A stretch of 64,000 bases of DNA from Pelobacter seleniigenes DSM 18267 (GTDB lineage: Bacteria; Desulfobacterota; Desulfuromonadia; Desulfuromonadales; Geopsychrobacteraceae): contig NZ_JOMG01000002.1 of NCBI RefSeq assembly GCF_000711225.1, forward strand, positions 2,864,501-2,928,500. The letters are read 5' to 3'. The notes under the pieces are model-generated. The model saw only the letters and a list, made by a program, of their open reading frames with translations. It did no database searches and had not been told where the DNA came from. Positions 10,101 through 18,261 of this stretch are shown in pieces. Numbering within the stretch: the first letter of the stretch is position 1; each line of letters opens with the position of its first letter. The position numbers and the translations under genes were made by a program.

Positions 10101-10478
10101 CAGGTCCTCAATATCGGTGATTATTGCAACGAATGCGGCAACTGTACCCTGTTCTGTCCCAGCGCCGGCGACCCCTACAAGGACAAGCCCAAGTTTCACC
10201 TGCGCAAAGAGAGCTTTGCCAATGCCGAGTTCGGTTTCCATTTCTCTGCTGCGACCATGCAGATCAAAGGGAACAAGGGCGTGTCCGTACTTGCGGAGCA
10301 GAACGGCAATTACCATTACCAGGACAGCCAGCTGGAGGTGGTTCTGAACGGCAGCTCGCTGGCCGCTGAACAGGTGACTTTCAAGGATCCGGAATGTCGC
10401 CGAATGGGGCTCGGTTTTATCGCCGAATATGTGCTACTTTATAAATCTGTCAGGCCCAATCTTCCGGTTGTCGAATAA
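7200..10478 (+). CDS. ygfK: YgfK, putative multidomain FAD/Fe-S oxidoreductase of the purine cluster
   Basis: The protein is 1092 residues from the ATG at 7200, chosen because GGAGG lies at 7185-7189; a longer in-frame opening would overlap hyuA by 80 bases. Domains in order: an N-terminal dihydropyrimidine/dihydroorotate-dehydrogenase-like barrel (TMHGCPPDEVEKIGRYF); a Cys-rich linker (CAEAPCMGECPAG…); a glutamate-synthase small-subunit-type FAD/NAD(P)H module with two dinucleotide motifs (GAGPTG and GAGNSAMDA); and C-terminal 4Fe-4S ligands (CNICTTVCPN and CNECGNCTLFCPS). The family was called a putative selenate reductase subunit. Here it more likely couples NAD(P)H to reduction of a purine breakdown product or accepts electrons from XdhD. 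Confidence 0.92.
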   Translation: MRSDEFVCSSLKTLFDWIGQYDEKQEIFGISSDLFFIPDAADPFRMTRYGQLLETPLGVAAGPHTQLAQNIIAAWLTGARYMELKTIQVLDELEVTKPCIDMSDEGYNCEWSQELKLDQSFDEYLNAWIMLHVLKDKFGWDMAERGFIFNMSVGYNLEGILSPTVQRFLDRMEDCSAELQAKIDEIGAFYPRIRTLRIAPQITRNITISTMHGCPPDEVEKIGRYFIEERRLDTTIKLNPTLLGADKLREILNEKLGFATEVPDLAFEHDLTYAAGVKLIRELTASAAKAGVSFNLKLTNTLETSNIRQKLPKNEAMVYMSGRALHPISINLAAKLQKEFGGTLDISFSAGADCFNIADILKCGLKPVTLCSDVLKPGGYGRISQYLPVIAAAMSAAGADSLDDYVLKTAGKKNLAEAVVANLEAYAAEVTEATYYKKIHYPYESIKTARKLEFFDCAEAPCMGECPAGQEIPRYLDYVAKGELEKAYQTILATNPFPNVQGKVCDHACQSKCTRINYERPLMIREIKRFVADKFDRNMPKPECNNGVKVAIIGAGPTGLSCAHFLAMEGFSVEIYEAKGLLGGMAADGIPVFRLDDGSLQKDIDGIIAFGVRVHLNVRITADKFQAIRAANDYVYVAVGAQESLPLDIPGIESAGVLDQLSFLSRVRRQQDLPQGQRIIVIGAGNSAMDAARTAKRLVGTGGEVTIVYRRTRREMPCDPEEVRGALEEGIKLVELAAPEAVVAVDGKVSGLRVSRMKLGAPDESGRARPEKVAAADYVIDADLIIPAIGQQVVLDFYPQDKLEVNEATYETTLDNVFAGGDALRGASSLINAIGDGQKVAFQIIKRAQKERQGFFSPLDQRQPDLKALQIKQARRGFGPALPEVDADNRINFNLFMDTLSDAAAVEEAARCLQCDLVCNICTTVCPNRSNIYYPMEPVTLPVETAVNNNGQVEILREGNININQPYQVLNIGDYCNECGNCTLFCPSAGDPYKDKPKFHLRKESFANAEFGFHFSAATMQIKGNKGVSVLAEQNGNYHYQDSQLEVVLNGSSLAAEQVTFKDPECRRMGLGFIAEYVLLYKSVRPNLPVVE

Positions 10479-10504
10479 AAACACGAGGGCTGAAAAGTTG
10501 AACG

Positions 10505-11320
10505 ATGAGCAAATTAAAAGATTTGACGATCTGTATTAAAAGCGGCGGCGACCTTGCTACGGGGGTCGCCGTTCGGCTGTTTAAGGCCGGTTTCCGGCGC
10601 CTGGTGCTGGTGGAGACGGCGTTTCCGCTGGCGGTCCGCCGCACGGTCTGCCTGTCGGAAGCGGTTTACAACGGAACCCAGGTGGTCGAAAACGTGACGG
10701 CGCGGCGCTGTGACGACCTGCGCGAGCTGGCCGCCATCCAGGACGCTGGAGAGATCCCGGTTTTGGTGGACCCGCAATGGCTGCTGTTGCCGCAACTCAA
10801 GCCCGCAGTGGTGATCGATGCCATTCTCGCCAAGAAAAACCTGGGCACCCGGATCGATGAGGCCGATCTGGTCATCGGCCTGGGACCGGGCTTTGTCGCC
10901 GGGCAGGACGTTCATTGCGTGGTGGAAACAAACCGTGGTCATTTCCTCGGTTCCACGATATATTCAGGGGCAGCGCAGGAAAATACCGGCATTCCCGGGG
11001 TGATTGCCGGCTACAGTATCGAACGGGTCCTGTGGTCCCCGCAGGATGGGCTTTTTACCACCGACCATGACATCGGCGACAGGGTGCAGCAGGGCGAAGT
11101 CTTTGGTATGGTGGATGATACGCCGGTGTTCAGTCAGCTGGATGGGGTGATCCGCGGGCTGCTGCGGACGCAGACACCGGTGCGGAAAAGGACGAAACTG
11201 GGGGATATCGATCCACGCGGCGAGGTGGCCTATTGCCGCCTGGTTTCGGAAAAATCGCGAGCGATCGGCGGCGGCGTACTGGAAGCCATCCTGCATCGGT
11301 TCATGGCAGCGGAAAACTGA
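10505..11320 (+). CDS. yqeB: YqeB/EF2563-type selenium-dependent molybdenum hydroxylase accessory protein
   Basis: This 271-residue protein matches the short EF2563 form of YqeB (the E. coli protein is about twice as long). The N terminus ICIKSGGDLATGVAVRLF is a Rossmann-type start. The middle contains GLGPGFVAGQDVHCVVETNRG and the C terminus GGGVLEAILHRF. YqeB is one of the phylogenetic markers, with YqeC and a MocA-like protein, for incorporation of labile selenium into molybdenum hydroxylases. It sits between ygfK and xdhA, as expected for cofactor maturation of these enzymes. The exact reaction is unknown. Confidence 0.9.
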   Translation: MSKLKDLTICIKSGGDLATGVAVRLFKAGFRRLVLVETAFPLAVRRTVCLSEAVYNGTQVVENVTARRCDDLRELAAIQDAGEIPVLVDPQWLLLPQLKPAVVIDAILAKKNLGTRIDEADLVIGLGPGFVAGQDVHCVVETNRGHFLGSTIYSGAAQENTGIPGVIAGYSIERVLWSPQDGLFTTDHDIGDRVQQGEVFGMVDDTPVFSQLDGVIRGLLRTQTPVRKRTKLGDIDPRGEVAYCRLVSEKSRAIGGGVLEAILHRFMAAEN

Positions 11321-11338
11321 GACATCAAGAGGTTGACG

Positions 11339-13624
11339 ATGGCAGTTGGAATTTCGACGGAGCGCAAGGATGCCCTGGCCAAAGTTTCGGGCCGGGCGAA
11401 ATATACCGAAGACTTCGCGGTCAAGGGGATGAAGCATGCGGTCTATGTCCGCAGCACCATCGCCCATGGCCGGGTGGTGCGGATCAACGCCGAAAAAGCG
11501 CAGGCCCTGCCCGGAGTGCGGGCCGTTTTCACCTATGCGGATGTGCCGCAGATTAAATTTGCCACCGCCGGCCATCCCTACGCCCTTGATCGTGCGGCCC
11601 GGGATGTCGAAGACCGGCTGCTGCTGACCCGGGACGTGCGCCTGGAAGGGGATGAGGTCGCCATCGTGGTGGCCGATTCCGAGCTGATCGCCCGCCGCGC
11701 CGCCCGCCTGGTCGAGGTCGAATATGAAAGCTATCCGCCACTGGTGACCCCGGAAGCGGTTCTGGCTGCAGGTGCCCGCAACATTCACCCGGATGGGAAC
11801 ATTGTCGGTGCGCACGCGTATGAGGTCGGCGGTGAGGTGCAGCAGGCCGAAAAAGAAGCCACGATTGTTGTCGAAGGGCGTTATTCGACGGCCATGGTTC
11901 AGCACTGCCACCTGGAAAATCATATCGCCTATGCCTATATGGAAGACGACGGCAACATCGTTGTCGTTTCGTCGACCCAGATTCCGCATATCGCCCGGCG
12001 GATCATCAGTGAGGCGCTGGACTTTCCCCTCGGCAATATCAAGGTAATCAAACCCTACCTCGGGGGTGGTTTCGGGGCCAAGCAGGATGTGGTCGTCGAG
12101 CCGATGGTGGCGTTTTTAACCCGCAAGCTGAACGGCGCGCCGGTGCAGATCAACCTGACCCGGGAAGAAACCATGTCCTGCACCCGGACCCGCCATCCTT
12201 TTCATGGCCACATCAGGGGCGGTATCGACGACCACGGCGTGCTGCAGTTCATCGATCTGGACGTCGTTTCGGTGACCGGCGCCTACGCTTCTCATGGCCA
12301 CGCCATTGCGTTGGCCGGCGGGGCCAAGACCTGCGCCATGTACCCGCGTTCGGTGATTCGCTACAACGCCCGAACGGTCTATGCCAATATGCCTTCCGCC
12401 GGGGCCATGCGCGCCTATGGCACGCCGCAGGTTGCGTTCATGGTTGAATGCCTGGTGGAAGAACTGGCCCGCAAGGCCGGGATCGACCCGCTGGAATTTC
12501 GACTGCGGAACGTTGGCCGATCCGGCGATATCAACCCCCTCAATAAGCAGGTGATCATCAATCACGGCCTTAAGGACTGCCTGGACAAGGGGCGGGAAAT
12601 CTTCCAGTGGGACCGGAAGAAAATTGACTATGCCGACAAGAAGAGCGGGTCGGTTCGTTCCGGGATCGGCGTGGCCTGTTTCAGTTACGCCTCCGGAACC
12701 TATCCCGGTAATGTCGAAATTGCCGGTTGCCGACTGATCCTCAACCAGGACGGTTCGGTGCATGTCCATGTCGGTGCCACCGAAATTGGCCAGGGTTCGG
12801 ACACCGCGTTTGCCCAAATGGCCGCAGAGACCACCGGTGTCCATTATGACCAAGTCAAGGTTATCTCCACTCAGGACACCGATTACACGCCCTTCGATAC
12901 CGGCGCTTACGCGTCCCGGCAGACCTATGTCAACGGGCAGGCCGTGTACAAGGCCAGTCTGGAATTCCGTGACAGGATCCTGAGTTATGCCGAGGAGATC
13001 ACCGGGCGGGTCAAAGAAGCGCTGACCATCGCCGGCGATCGTATCGTCTATGCTTCTCATCCGCAAACAACGGTGATCAGCTTGCGCGATCTGGCGATCG
13101 ATTCCTACTACCACAAAGACCGGGGCGGGCAGATCACCAGTGAGGTGTCCTATAAAACCCGGACCAACGTCCCGGTCTTCGGTTGCACCTTTGTTGCCCT
13201 TGATGTCGATATCGAACTGTGCAAGGTCACCATCCGGGAGATTCTCAATGTTCACGATTCCGGCAAAATCATCAATCCGCTGATGGCCGCCGGCCAGGTT
13301 CACGGCGGCATGAGCATGAGTATCGGCGCTGCACTCTACGAAGAACTGCTGGTGGATGAGGTCAGCGGGCATATTTATAATAACAACCTGCTTGATTATA
13401 AGCTGCCGACCATGACCGATATGCCGGATCTTGACTGTGCTTTTGTCGAGATCGCGGAGCCCACCGCCAGCTACGGCCAGAAAGCCCTTGGCGAACCGCC
13501 GGCTATTTCGCCGGCTCCGGCCATCCGTAACGCGATTCTGGATGCAACGGGAGTTGCGCCCACGCAGCTGCCCATGTCGCCAAAGTCGCTGTTCAGATTA
13601 TTTCGCGCCAACGGCCTGCTTTGA
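11339..13624 (+). CDS. xdhA: Xanthine dehydrogenase, molybdenum-binding subunit
   Basis: This 761-residue Mo subunit is counted from the ATG at 11339, which has AAGAGG just upstream; a TTG two codons earlier is less likely. It contains the N-terminal VSGRAKYTEDFAV segment, the Mo-pterin loop PYLGGGFGAKQDV, AGAMRAYGTPQ, and the terminal GEPPAISPAPAIRNAI stretch with the catalytic Glu. With the next two genes it makes a classical three-subunit XDH that hydroxylates hypoxanthine or xanthine. It is distinct from the fused XdhD-like enzyme earlier in the operon, so the locus carries two Mo hydroxylases. Confidence 0.93.
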   Translation: MAVGISTERKDALAKVSGRAKYTEDFAVKGMKHAVYVRSTIAHGRVVRINAEKAQALPGVRAVFTYADVPQIKFATAGHPYALDRAARDVEDRLLLTRDVRLEGDEVAIVVADSELIARRAARLVEVEYESYPPLVTPEAVLAAGARNIHPDGNIVGAHAYEVGGEVQQAEKEATIVVEGRYSTAMVQHCHLENHIAYAYMEDDGNIVVVSSTQIPHIARRIISEALDFPLGNIKVIKPYLGGGFGAKQDVVVEPMVAFLTRKLNGAPVQINLTREETMSCTRTRHPFHGHIRGGIDDHGVLQFIDLDVVSVTGAYASHGHAIALAGGAKTCAMYPRSVIRYNARTVYANMPSAGAMRAYGTPQVAFMVECLVEELARKAGIDPLEFRLRNVGRSGDINPLNKQVIINHGLKDCLDKGREIFQWDRKKIDYADKKSGSVRSGIGVACFSYASGTYPGNVEIAGCRLILNQDGSVHVHVGATEIGQGSDTAFAQMAAETTGVHYDQVKVISTQDTDYTPFDTGAYASRQTYVNGQAVYKASLEFRDRILSYAEEITGRVKEALTIAGDRIVYASHPQTTVISLRDLAIDSYYHKDRGGQITSEVSYKTRTNVPVFGCTFVALDVDIELCKVTIREILNVHDSGKIINPLMAAGQVHGGMSMSIGAALYEELLVDEVSGHIYNNNLLDYKLPTMTDMPDLDCAFVEIAEPTASYGQKALGEPPAISPAPAIRNAILDATGVAPTQLPMSPKSLFRLFRANGLL

Positions 13625-13660
13625 TGATGCACTCACCGCTTTGCCGTTCAGGGGAAGACG

Positions 13661-14530
13661 ATGTTTAATATCGAGACATACAATAAAGTTCAGTCGGTTA
13701 GCGAAGCCGTCACGTTATTGGCGGAAAATCCCCGGGCTCGGGTTCTGGCCGGGGGGACCGATGTCCTGATCCGGCTCCGGGAAGGGGATGACCGCTATTC
13801 CCAGCTGATCGATATTCACGACCTGGCTGAATTGCAGCAGGTCCAACAGCTCGCCAGTGGCGAAATCTGCATCGGCGCCGGGGTGACGTTTTCGCAATTA
13901 ATGGACAACCGGCTGATTCAGGAGCGCCTCCCGCTGGTTGCCCAGGCCGCCGGAACCGTTGGCGGTCCTCAGGTCCGCAACGTGGCAACCATCGGCGGCA
14001 ATCTCTGTAACGGTGCGATCAGTGCCGACAGCGCGGCGGCCTTATATGTGCTGGACGCAGTCCTTGAAATTGAGGGCGTCAGCGGTGTCCGCGACCTGCC
14101 GATCGGCGAGTTTTACCTGGGGCCGGGGCAGGTGGCCTTGGAGCACAGCGATGTGCTGCGGGCGATTCGGATTCCCGCGGCCAGCTACCGGGACTACGGG
14201 ACCCACTATTACAAATACGCCATGCGCAATGCCATGGATATCGCAACCATCGGTTGCGCGGCGGCCTGTAAGGTCAAGGCCGGTTGTTTTGATACGTTGA
14301 AAATCGCCTTTACCGTCGCGGCTCCGAAACCGATGCGAGCCCGGAGCGCAGAACAATTTTCGGTTGGCCAGGCGGTGACCCCGGCGCTGATCAATGAGAT
14401 CGCTGGCCTGGTGTTGCAGGACTTGAATCCGCGGGATTCCTGGCGAGCTTCAAAAGAGTTTCGCCTGCATATCATCAAAACCCTGGCCCGCCGGGTGATT
14501 ATGGCCGCGGCCGGCGTTGCGGAGGCCTAG
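13661..14530 (+). CDS. xdhB: Xanthine dehydrogenase, FAD-binding subunit
   Basis: This 289-residue member of the CO-dehydrogenase medium-subunit/XDH FAD family shows ARVLAGGTDVLIRLR (pyrophosphate binding) near residue 28 and TVGGPQVRNVATIGGNLCN near residue 100, both hallmark FAD loops. It passes electrons from the Fe-S subunit to NAD or another acceptor. Its stop codon is immediately followed by the xdhC ATG, so the two are translationally coupled. Confidence 0.94.
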   Translation: MFNIETYNKVQSVSEAVTLLAENPRARVLAGGTDVLIRLREGDDRYSQLIDIHDLAELQQVQQLASGEICIGAGVTFSQLMDNRLIQERLPLVAQAAGTVGGPQVRNVATIGGNLCNGAISADSAAALYVLDAVLEIEGVSGVRDLPIGEFYLGPGQVALEHSDVLRAIRIPAASYRDYGTHYYKYAMRNAMDIATIGCAAACKVKAGCFDTLKIAFTVAAPKPMRARSAEQFSVGQAVTPALINEIAGLVLQDLNPRDSWRASKEFRLHIIKTLARRVIMAAAGVAEA

Positions 14531-15004
14531 ATGACCAGAACCATTTCCTTTGTTCTGAATAACGAACCCTATACCCTGGATGTGGATATCCGTCTGTCCT
14601 TGCTGGAGGTTCTTCGTGAGCAGGGGCTGACCAGTGTCAAACAGGGCTGCGGCGTTGGCGAATGCGGTGCCTGTACCGTGCTCATCGACAATATCCCGGT
14701 GGATTCCTGCATGTATCTGGCGCTGTGGGCGGATGGCAAAACGATCCGGACCGTGGAAGGGGAGAGCCGCGCGGGCGACATTTCTCCGGTTCAGCGCGCC
14801 TATATCGATGCCGGGGCGGTTCAGTGTGGCTACTGTACGCCCGGCTTTATCATGACCTCCACCGCGTTTGTCGAAAAATACCAGGGGCAGGCGGTGGACC
14901 GTGAACTGATCCGCCGCGAACATGCCGGCAACCTCTGCCGCTGCACCGGTTATGAAACGATCATCTGTGCGGTGGAAAGCTGCCTGCAGGAGCAAAGCTC
15001 TTAA
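14531..15004 (+). CDS. xdhC: Xanthine dehydrogenase, [2Fe-2S] subunit
   Basis: This 157-residue small subunit has two [2Fe-2S] clusters: KQGCGVGECGACTVLID with a downstream Cys for the plant-type cluster, and CGYCTPGF…LCRCTGY for the helical-bundle cluster. Size and order (Mo, FAD, Fe-S) are typical of three-subunit XDH. The name follows E. coli usage; it is unrelated to the XdhC/CoxI accessory protein encoded at 17092-18132. Confidence 0.95.
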   Translation: MTRTISFVLNNEPYTLDVDIRLSLLEVLREQGLTSVKQGCGVGECGACTVLIDNIPVDSCMYLALWADGKTIRTVEGESRAGDISPVQRAYIDAGAVQCGYCTPGFIMTSTAFVEKYQGQAVDRELIRREHAGNLCRCTGYETIICAVESCLQEQSS

Positions 15005-15035
15005 CCTCACATCTTTGATAGAATTGATAAAAACC

Positions 15036-16373
15036 ATGCAATGTCTGCTTATTAAAAACGGCACCCTGGTGACCATGAATGGTCAACGGGATATTTTTCA
15101 AGGTGATCTGCTGATCAAGGGAGAACGGATCGAGCGGTTGGCCGCGCAGATCGACGAGCCTGCCGATCAGGTTATCGATGCCAGTGGTTGCGCCGTCATC
15201 CCCGGGTTGATTCAGAGTCACATCCATCTGACCCAGCGATTGTTTCAGGGGTTGGCCGATGACATGACCCTGCTCGACTGGCTGAAAACCCGGATTTGGC
15301 CGCTGGAAGCGGGGCATACCTGGGAGAGCAATTATCTCTCCGCCCGGCTGGGGATCGCCGAACTGATTGCCGGCGGGACCACCGCGATTATCGATATGGG
15401 GACGGTCAACCACACCGAGGCGATTTTCCAGGCCATTGACGAGACCGGTTTCCGGGCCCTGGCCGGGAAATGCATGATGGATCACGGCAGGGGGGTGCCG
15501 GGCGGTCTGCTGGAAGAGACCGGGGCATCGCTGGCCGAAGCGGAGCGCCTGGCCGAGAAGTGGCACGGTGCGGCCGGTGGCCGGCTCGAATACGCCTTTG
15601 CGCCGCGCTTTGTCGTCTCCTGTACCGAACGGCTGCTGAACCGGGTGGGCGAGATGGCCAGGAGCATGAATCTCAAGGTTCATACCCATGCCTCTGAAAA
15701 CCTGCAGGAGATCGCCCTGGTCGAGGCTGAGCGCGGAATGCGCAATGTCACCTACCTGAAAAAACTGGGCCTGACCGGTGAAAACCTGATCCTCGCCCAT
15801 TGTATCTGGCTGGACGGGGAGGAAAAACAGATCCTCGCGGATTCCGGGACCATGATTGCCCACTGCCCGAGCAGCAACCTGAAGCTGGCCTCAGGGATCG
15901 CCCAGATCCCCGAGCTGCTGGCGCTGGGTTGTCATGTCTCCATCGCGGCCGATGGGTCCCCCTGCAGCAACAATCTGGATATGTTCACGGAGATGCGTCA
16001 TGCTGCGCTGATTCAGAAACCCCGACTGGCCGATTCGACGGCCATGCCCGCGGCGACCGTTTTTGAAATGGCGACCCTGGGTGGAGCCCGGGCGCTGGGG
16101 AAAGAAGCCGAGCTGGGCAGTCTTGAACCCGGTAAACTGGCGGATCTGGCCGTGGTCAACCTGGAGACACTGCATAACAGTCCGGGGCAGGGGCGGGATG
16201 TGGTTTCGCAACTGGTCTATTCCGTGCGCGCGGCCGATGTTCAGGCCACGGTGGTGAACGGCAAGGTCTTGATGCAGGACCGGCAACTGACCACCATCAA
16301 TCAACAGGAGCTGCTCGCCGAGGCCAGACGGGTTAACGGCGCCGTTCTTGAGCAGCTCAAATCTTTAGCATAA
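15036..16373 (+). CDS. Amidohydrolase of the guanine/8-oxoguanine/5'-deoxyadenosine deaminase group
   Basis: This 445-residue protein starts at the ATG at 15036 (MQCLLIKNGTLVTMNG), just after xdhC; a longer frame opens inside xdhC and is unlikely, although the ribosome site here is weak. Metal-site segments are QSHIHLTQ, KVHTHASE, LILAHCIW and AADGSPCSNNLDM. The overall pattern resembles deoxyadenosine/S-adenosylhomocysteine-type and 8-oxoguanine deaminases. In this operon the sensible role is deamination of an aminopurine such as guanine to feed xanthine to XDH. Substrate specificity cannot be read from the sequence. Confidence 0.85.
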   Translation: MQCLLIKNGTLVTMNGQRDIFQGDLLIKGERIERLAAQIDEPADQVIDASGCAVIPGLIQSHIHLTQRLFQGLADDMTLLDWLKTRIWPLEAGHTWESNYLSARLGIAELIAGGTTAIIDMGTVNHTEAIFQAIDETGFRALAGKCMMDHGRGVPGGLLEETGASLAEAERLAEKWHGAAGGRLEYAFAPRFVVSCTERLLNRVGEMARSMNLKVHTHASENLQEIALVEAERGMRNVTYLKKLGLTGENLILAHCIWLDGEEKQILADSGTMIAHCPSSNLKLASGIAQIPELLALGCHVSIAADGSPCSNNLDMFTEMRHAALIQKPRLADSTAMPAATVFEMATLGGARALGKEAELGSLEPGKLADLAVVNLETLHNSPGQGRDVVSQLVYSVRAADVQATVVNGKVLMQDRQLTTINQQELLAEARRVNGAVLEQLKSLA

Positions 16374-16392
16374 GCAAGGTAAGGCAGGCAGA

Positions 16393-17031
16393 ATGAAGAC
16401 AGTCATATTCGACCTTGACGGGACCCTCAGCGATTCCAGTGAAGGGATCTTCCGGTCGTTGAATTACGCCCTCGGCAAGATGCACGCACCGGGAATCGAG
16501 CGTTCTGCAGTCGGGCGCTACATCGGTCCGCCGTTAAGCGCATCTTTCAGCGAGTTGCTGCAGACCAGTGAACAAGCGGTTCTGGAGCAGGCGGTCGCGC
16601 ATTTTCGTGACGACTACGCGGCGGAAGGCTATAAAATCAACGCCCTGTATGACGGCATCGCCGAGGTGCTCGCCCGGCTCGATCAGGATGGCTACCGGTT
16701 GTTTATCGCGACTACGAAAAAAGCGGATATCGCCTGTGATGTCCTTCGCCATTTTCAGCTGGAAGGTTATTTTCAGGCCATTTACGGTGGGGGGTCGGAG
16801 ATCCCGAAACCGGAGTTGATCCGCCAGCTGTTTGCCGAACACGGGGCCTGCCCGCAACAAACGGTCATGGTCGGCGACACCCATTACGATATCGCCGCTG
16901 CCAGGGAGAATCAGATCTTCGCAATCGGGGTCGCATGGGGATTCGGCGCTACGTATGAACTTGCCACGGCTGATGTGGTGGCCGCGACGCCGGTTGATTT
17001 GCCGGACAGTATCGCCCGGCTGTTGGCATAA
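16393..17031 (+). CDS. HAD-superfamily phosphatase (phosphoglycolate phosphatase-like)
   Basis: This 212-residue HAD-IA hydrolase has motif I DLDGTLSDS at residues 7-15, motif II ATTKK, motif III Lys in PKPEL and motif IV GDTHYDIAAA. A helical cap lies between residues 15 and 80. It is the last gene of the operon, 19 bases after the deaminase. It could dephosphorylate a nucleotide or a phosphorylated by-product; the family is promiscuous, so a link to purine nucleotide salvage is only suggested by position. Confidence 0.85.
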   Translation: MKTVIFDLDGTLSDSSEGIFRSLNYALGKMHAPGIERSAVGRYIGPPLSASFSELLQTSEQAVLEQAVAHFRDDYAAEGYKINALYDGIAEVLARLDQDGYRLFIATTKKADIACDVLRHFQLEGYFQAIYGGGSEIPKPELIRQLFAEHGACPQQTVMVGDTHYDIAAARENQIFAIGVAWGFGATYELATADVVAATPVDLPDSIARLLA

Positions 17032-17051
17032 GTTCTGTTCCGTTTTCTCTG

Positions 17052-17084
17052 ACCGGGCCGCTGTTCTTTTCGGCCCGGTGCCTT
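17052..17084. terminator. Convergent terminator ending the purine operon
   Basis: A 9-bp GC-rich stem, ACCGGGCCG (17052-17060) and CGGCCCGGT (17071-17079), is followed on the plus strand by GCCTTTTCT. It lies between the convergent HAD phosphatase gene and the XdhC/CoxI gene. Confidence 0.7.
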
Positions 17085-17091
17085 TTCTGGG

Positions 17092-18132
17092 CTATTCAGC
17101 CCTTTTCTTGATTAATTCAGCGACAATACTGACGGCAATTTCAAAGGGTGATTCCGCGCCGATAGCGAGCCCGATCGGGCAATGCACCGCTTGCAACTGC
17201 TGGGGGGAGATCCCGGTTTCCCTGAGATTGGCGTAAATGGTCTCTTTTTTGCGGCGGCTGCCGATCATGCCGATATAGCGCGCTTCGGTTTGCAACGCCT
17301 GCTGAAGGACGTGCTGGTCGTAAACATGACCGTGGGTCAGGATGACAATATAGGAATCGTTGGTCACGGGAATTTGGCTGAAGATCCTGGCAAAATCTGC
17401 CACGACCCTGATCTCGCTGGCTTCGGGGAAGCGGGCGCTGTTGGCGAACTCCGCACGGTCATCGCAGACCACCACATCAAACCCTGCCGCATGGGCTAAC
17501 CCGGCTAAGGCAAGGGCGATGTGCCCGGCTCCGGCCAATACAACCTGGCCACCGGCGGTGAAATTGTCAATGAACCAGCTTGCGCCGTCAATCTCCAGCA
17601 GGCAACTGCTTCTGGCGCCCCGCAGATGGCTGAAAATCTGCTCTTGCAATGCCGCCGGTTGAGACTGCGGATCAGCTCGGGCGACCAGGTGTCGCTGCGC
17701 TTTCCCCTCGCTCTCAACCAGACTCAGGTCAATGGCCCAGACTCCTTTGGTCGCCGTTGCCAGGAGCTCCTGAAACTCTTTAAGCAGCCTTTGGGTTGGC
17801 GGATCCGGGGTGAACAGTTCAAATAACAGCGAAACCCTGCCGCCGCAGAGCATATCGATCTTTTCACCTTCATGCCCCGGTTGCAGGTCAAAGTGAGAAA
17901 TGGCGGCCCGGGTGGAACCCGGCAAGAAATCCTTGGCAACAGAGATCGCTAAATTTTCGACCCGGCCGCCGCCGATCGTTCCCCAAAAAGTTCCATCTTC
18001 GGCAACGACAATTTTAGCCCCGGGTTGTCTCGGTCCTGACCCCTGTTTGTCGATCACCGTGATCAGCACCGCACGTTGACCCTTGTCGAGAAGGGATAAG
18101 AGTTGCGTTTCCAGGTTCATAGCGCACTTCAC
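17092..18132 (-). CDS. XdhC/CoxI family molybdenum cofactor accessory protein
   Basis: This 346-residue protein has an N-terminal XdhC/CoxI domain (GSGPRQPGAKIVV, GTIGGGRVE, MLCGGRVSLLFE) and a C-terminal Rossmann domain (VVLAGAGHIALALAGLA, then VVCDDR). Members bind the molybdenum cofactor and help its sulfuration or insertion into xanthine dehydrogenase, so it should serve both Mo hydroxylases of the facing operon. GTG at 18132 and ATG at 18120 are possible starts; neither has a strong ribosome site. It is on the opposite strand to its client genes, downstream of the channel gene but beyond a terminator. Confidence 0.9.
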   Translation of the reverse strand: MKCAMNLETQLLSLLDKGQRAVLITVIDKQGSGPRQPGAKIVVAEDGTFWGTIGGGRVENLAISVAKDFLPGSTRAAISHFDLQPGHEGEKIDMLCGGRVSLLFELFTPDPPTQRLLKEFQELLATATKGVWAIDLSLVESEGKAQRHLVARADPQSQPAALQEQIFSHLRGARSSCLLEIDGASWFIDNFTAGGQVVLAGAGHIALALAGLAHAAGFDVVVCDDRAEFANSARFPEASEIRVVADFARIFSQIPVTNDSYIVILTHGHVYDQHVLQQALQTEARYIGMIGSRRKKETIYANLRETGISPQQLQAVHCPIGLAIGAESPFEIAVSIVAELIKKRAE

Positions 18133-18154
18133 CAGAAGAGGTTTGGGTTAAACA

Positions 18155-18182
18155 ACAATGGCCCCAAAAGCGGGGCCATTGT
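18155..18182 (-). terminator. Rho-independent terminator after the Tsx-like gene
   Basis: An 11-bp stem spans 18155-18165 and 18172-18182 (core CAATGGCCCC) with a 6-base loop. On the minus strand the stem is followed by a short T-rich tract. It separates the channel gene from the XdhC/CoxI gene. Confidence 0.65.
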
Positions 18183-18261
18183 CAACTGCATAAGTTGGCA
18201 CGGGGAATTTCGATCAAAGGGGCAGCAATTCCCCGTGCAACCGCTTTTATACCAAAGGAAA

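Noticed and set aside
7230-10316. A 1028-codon open frame on the minus strand opposite ygfK
   Set aside because: It is a GC-rich antisense shadow: the plus-strand frame has clear FAD and Fe-S motifs, while the antisense product has no family features or ribosome site.
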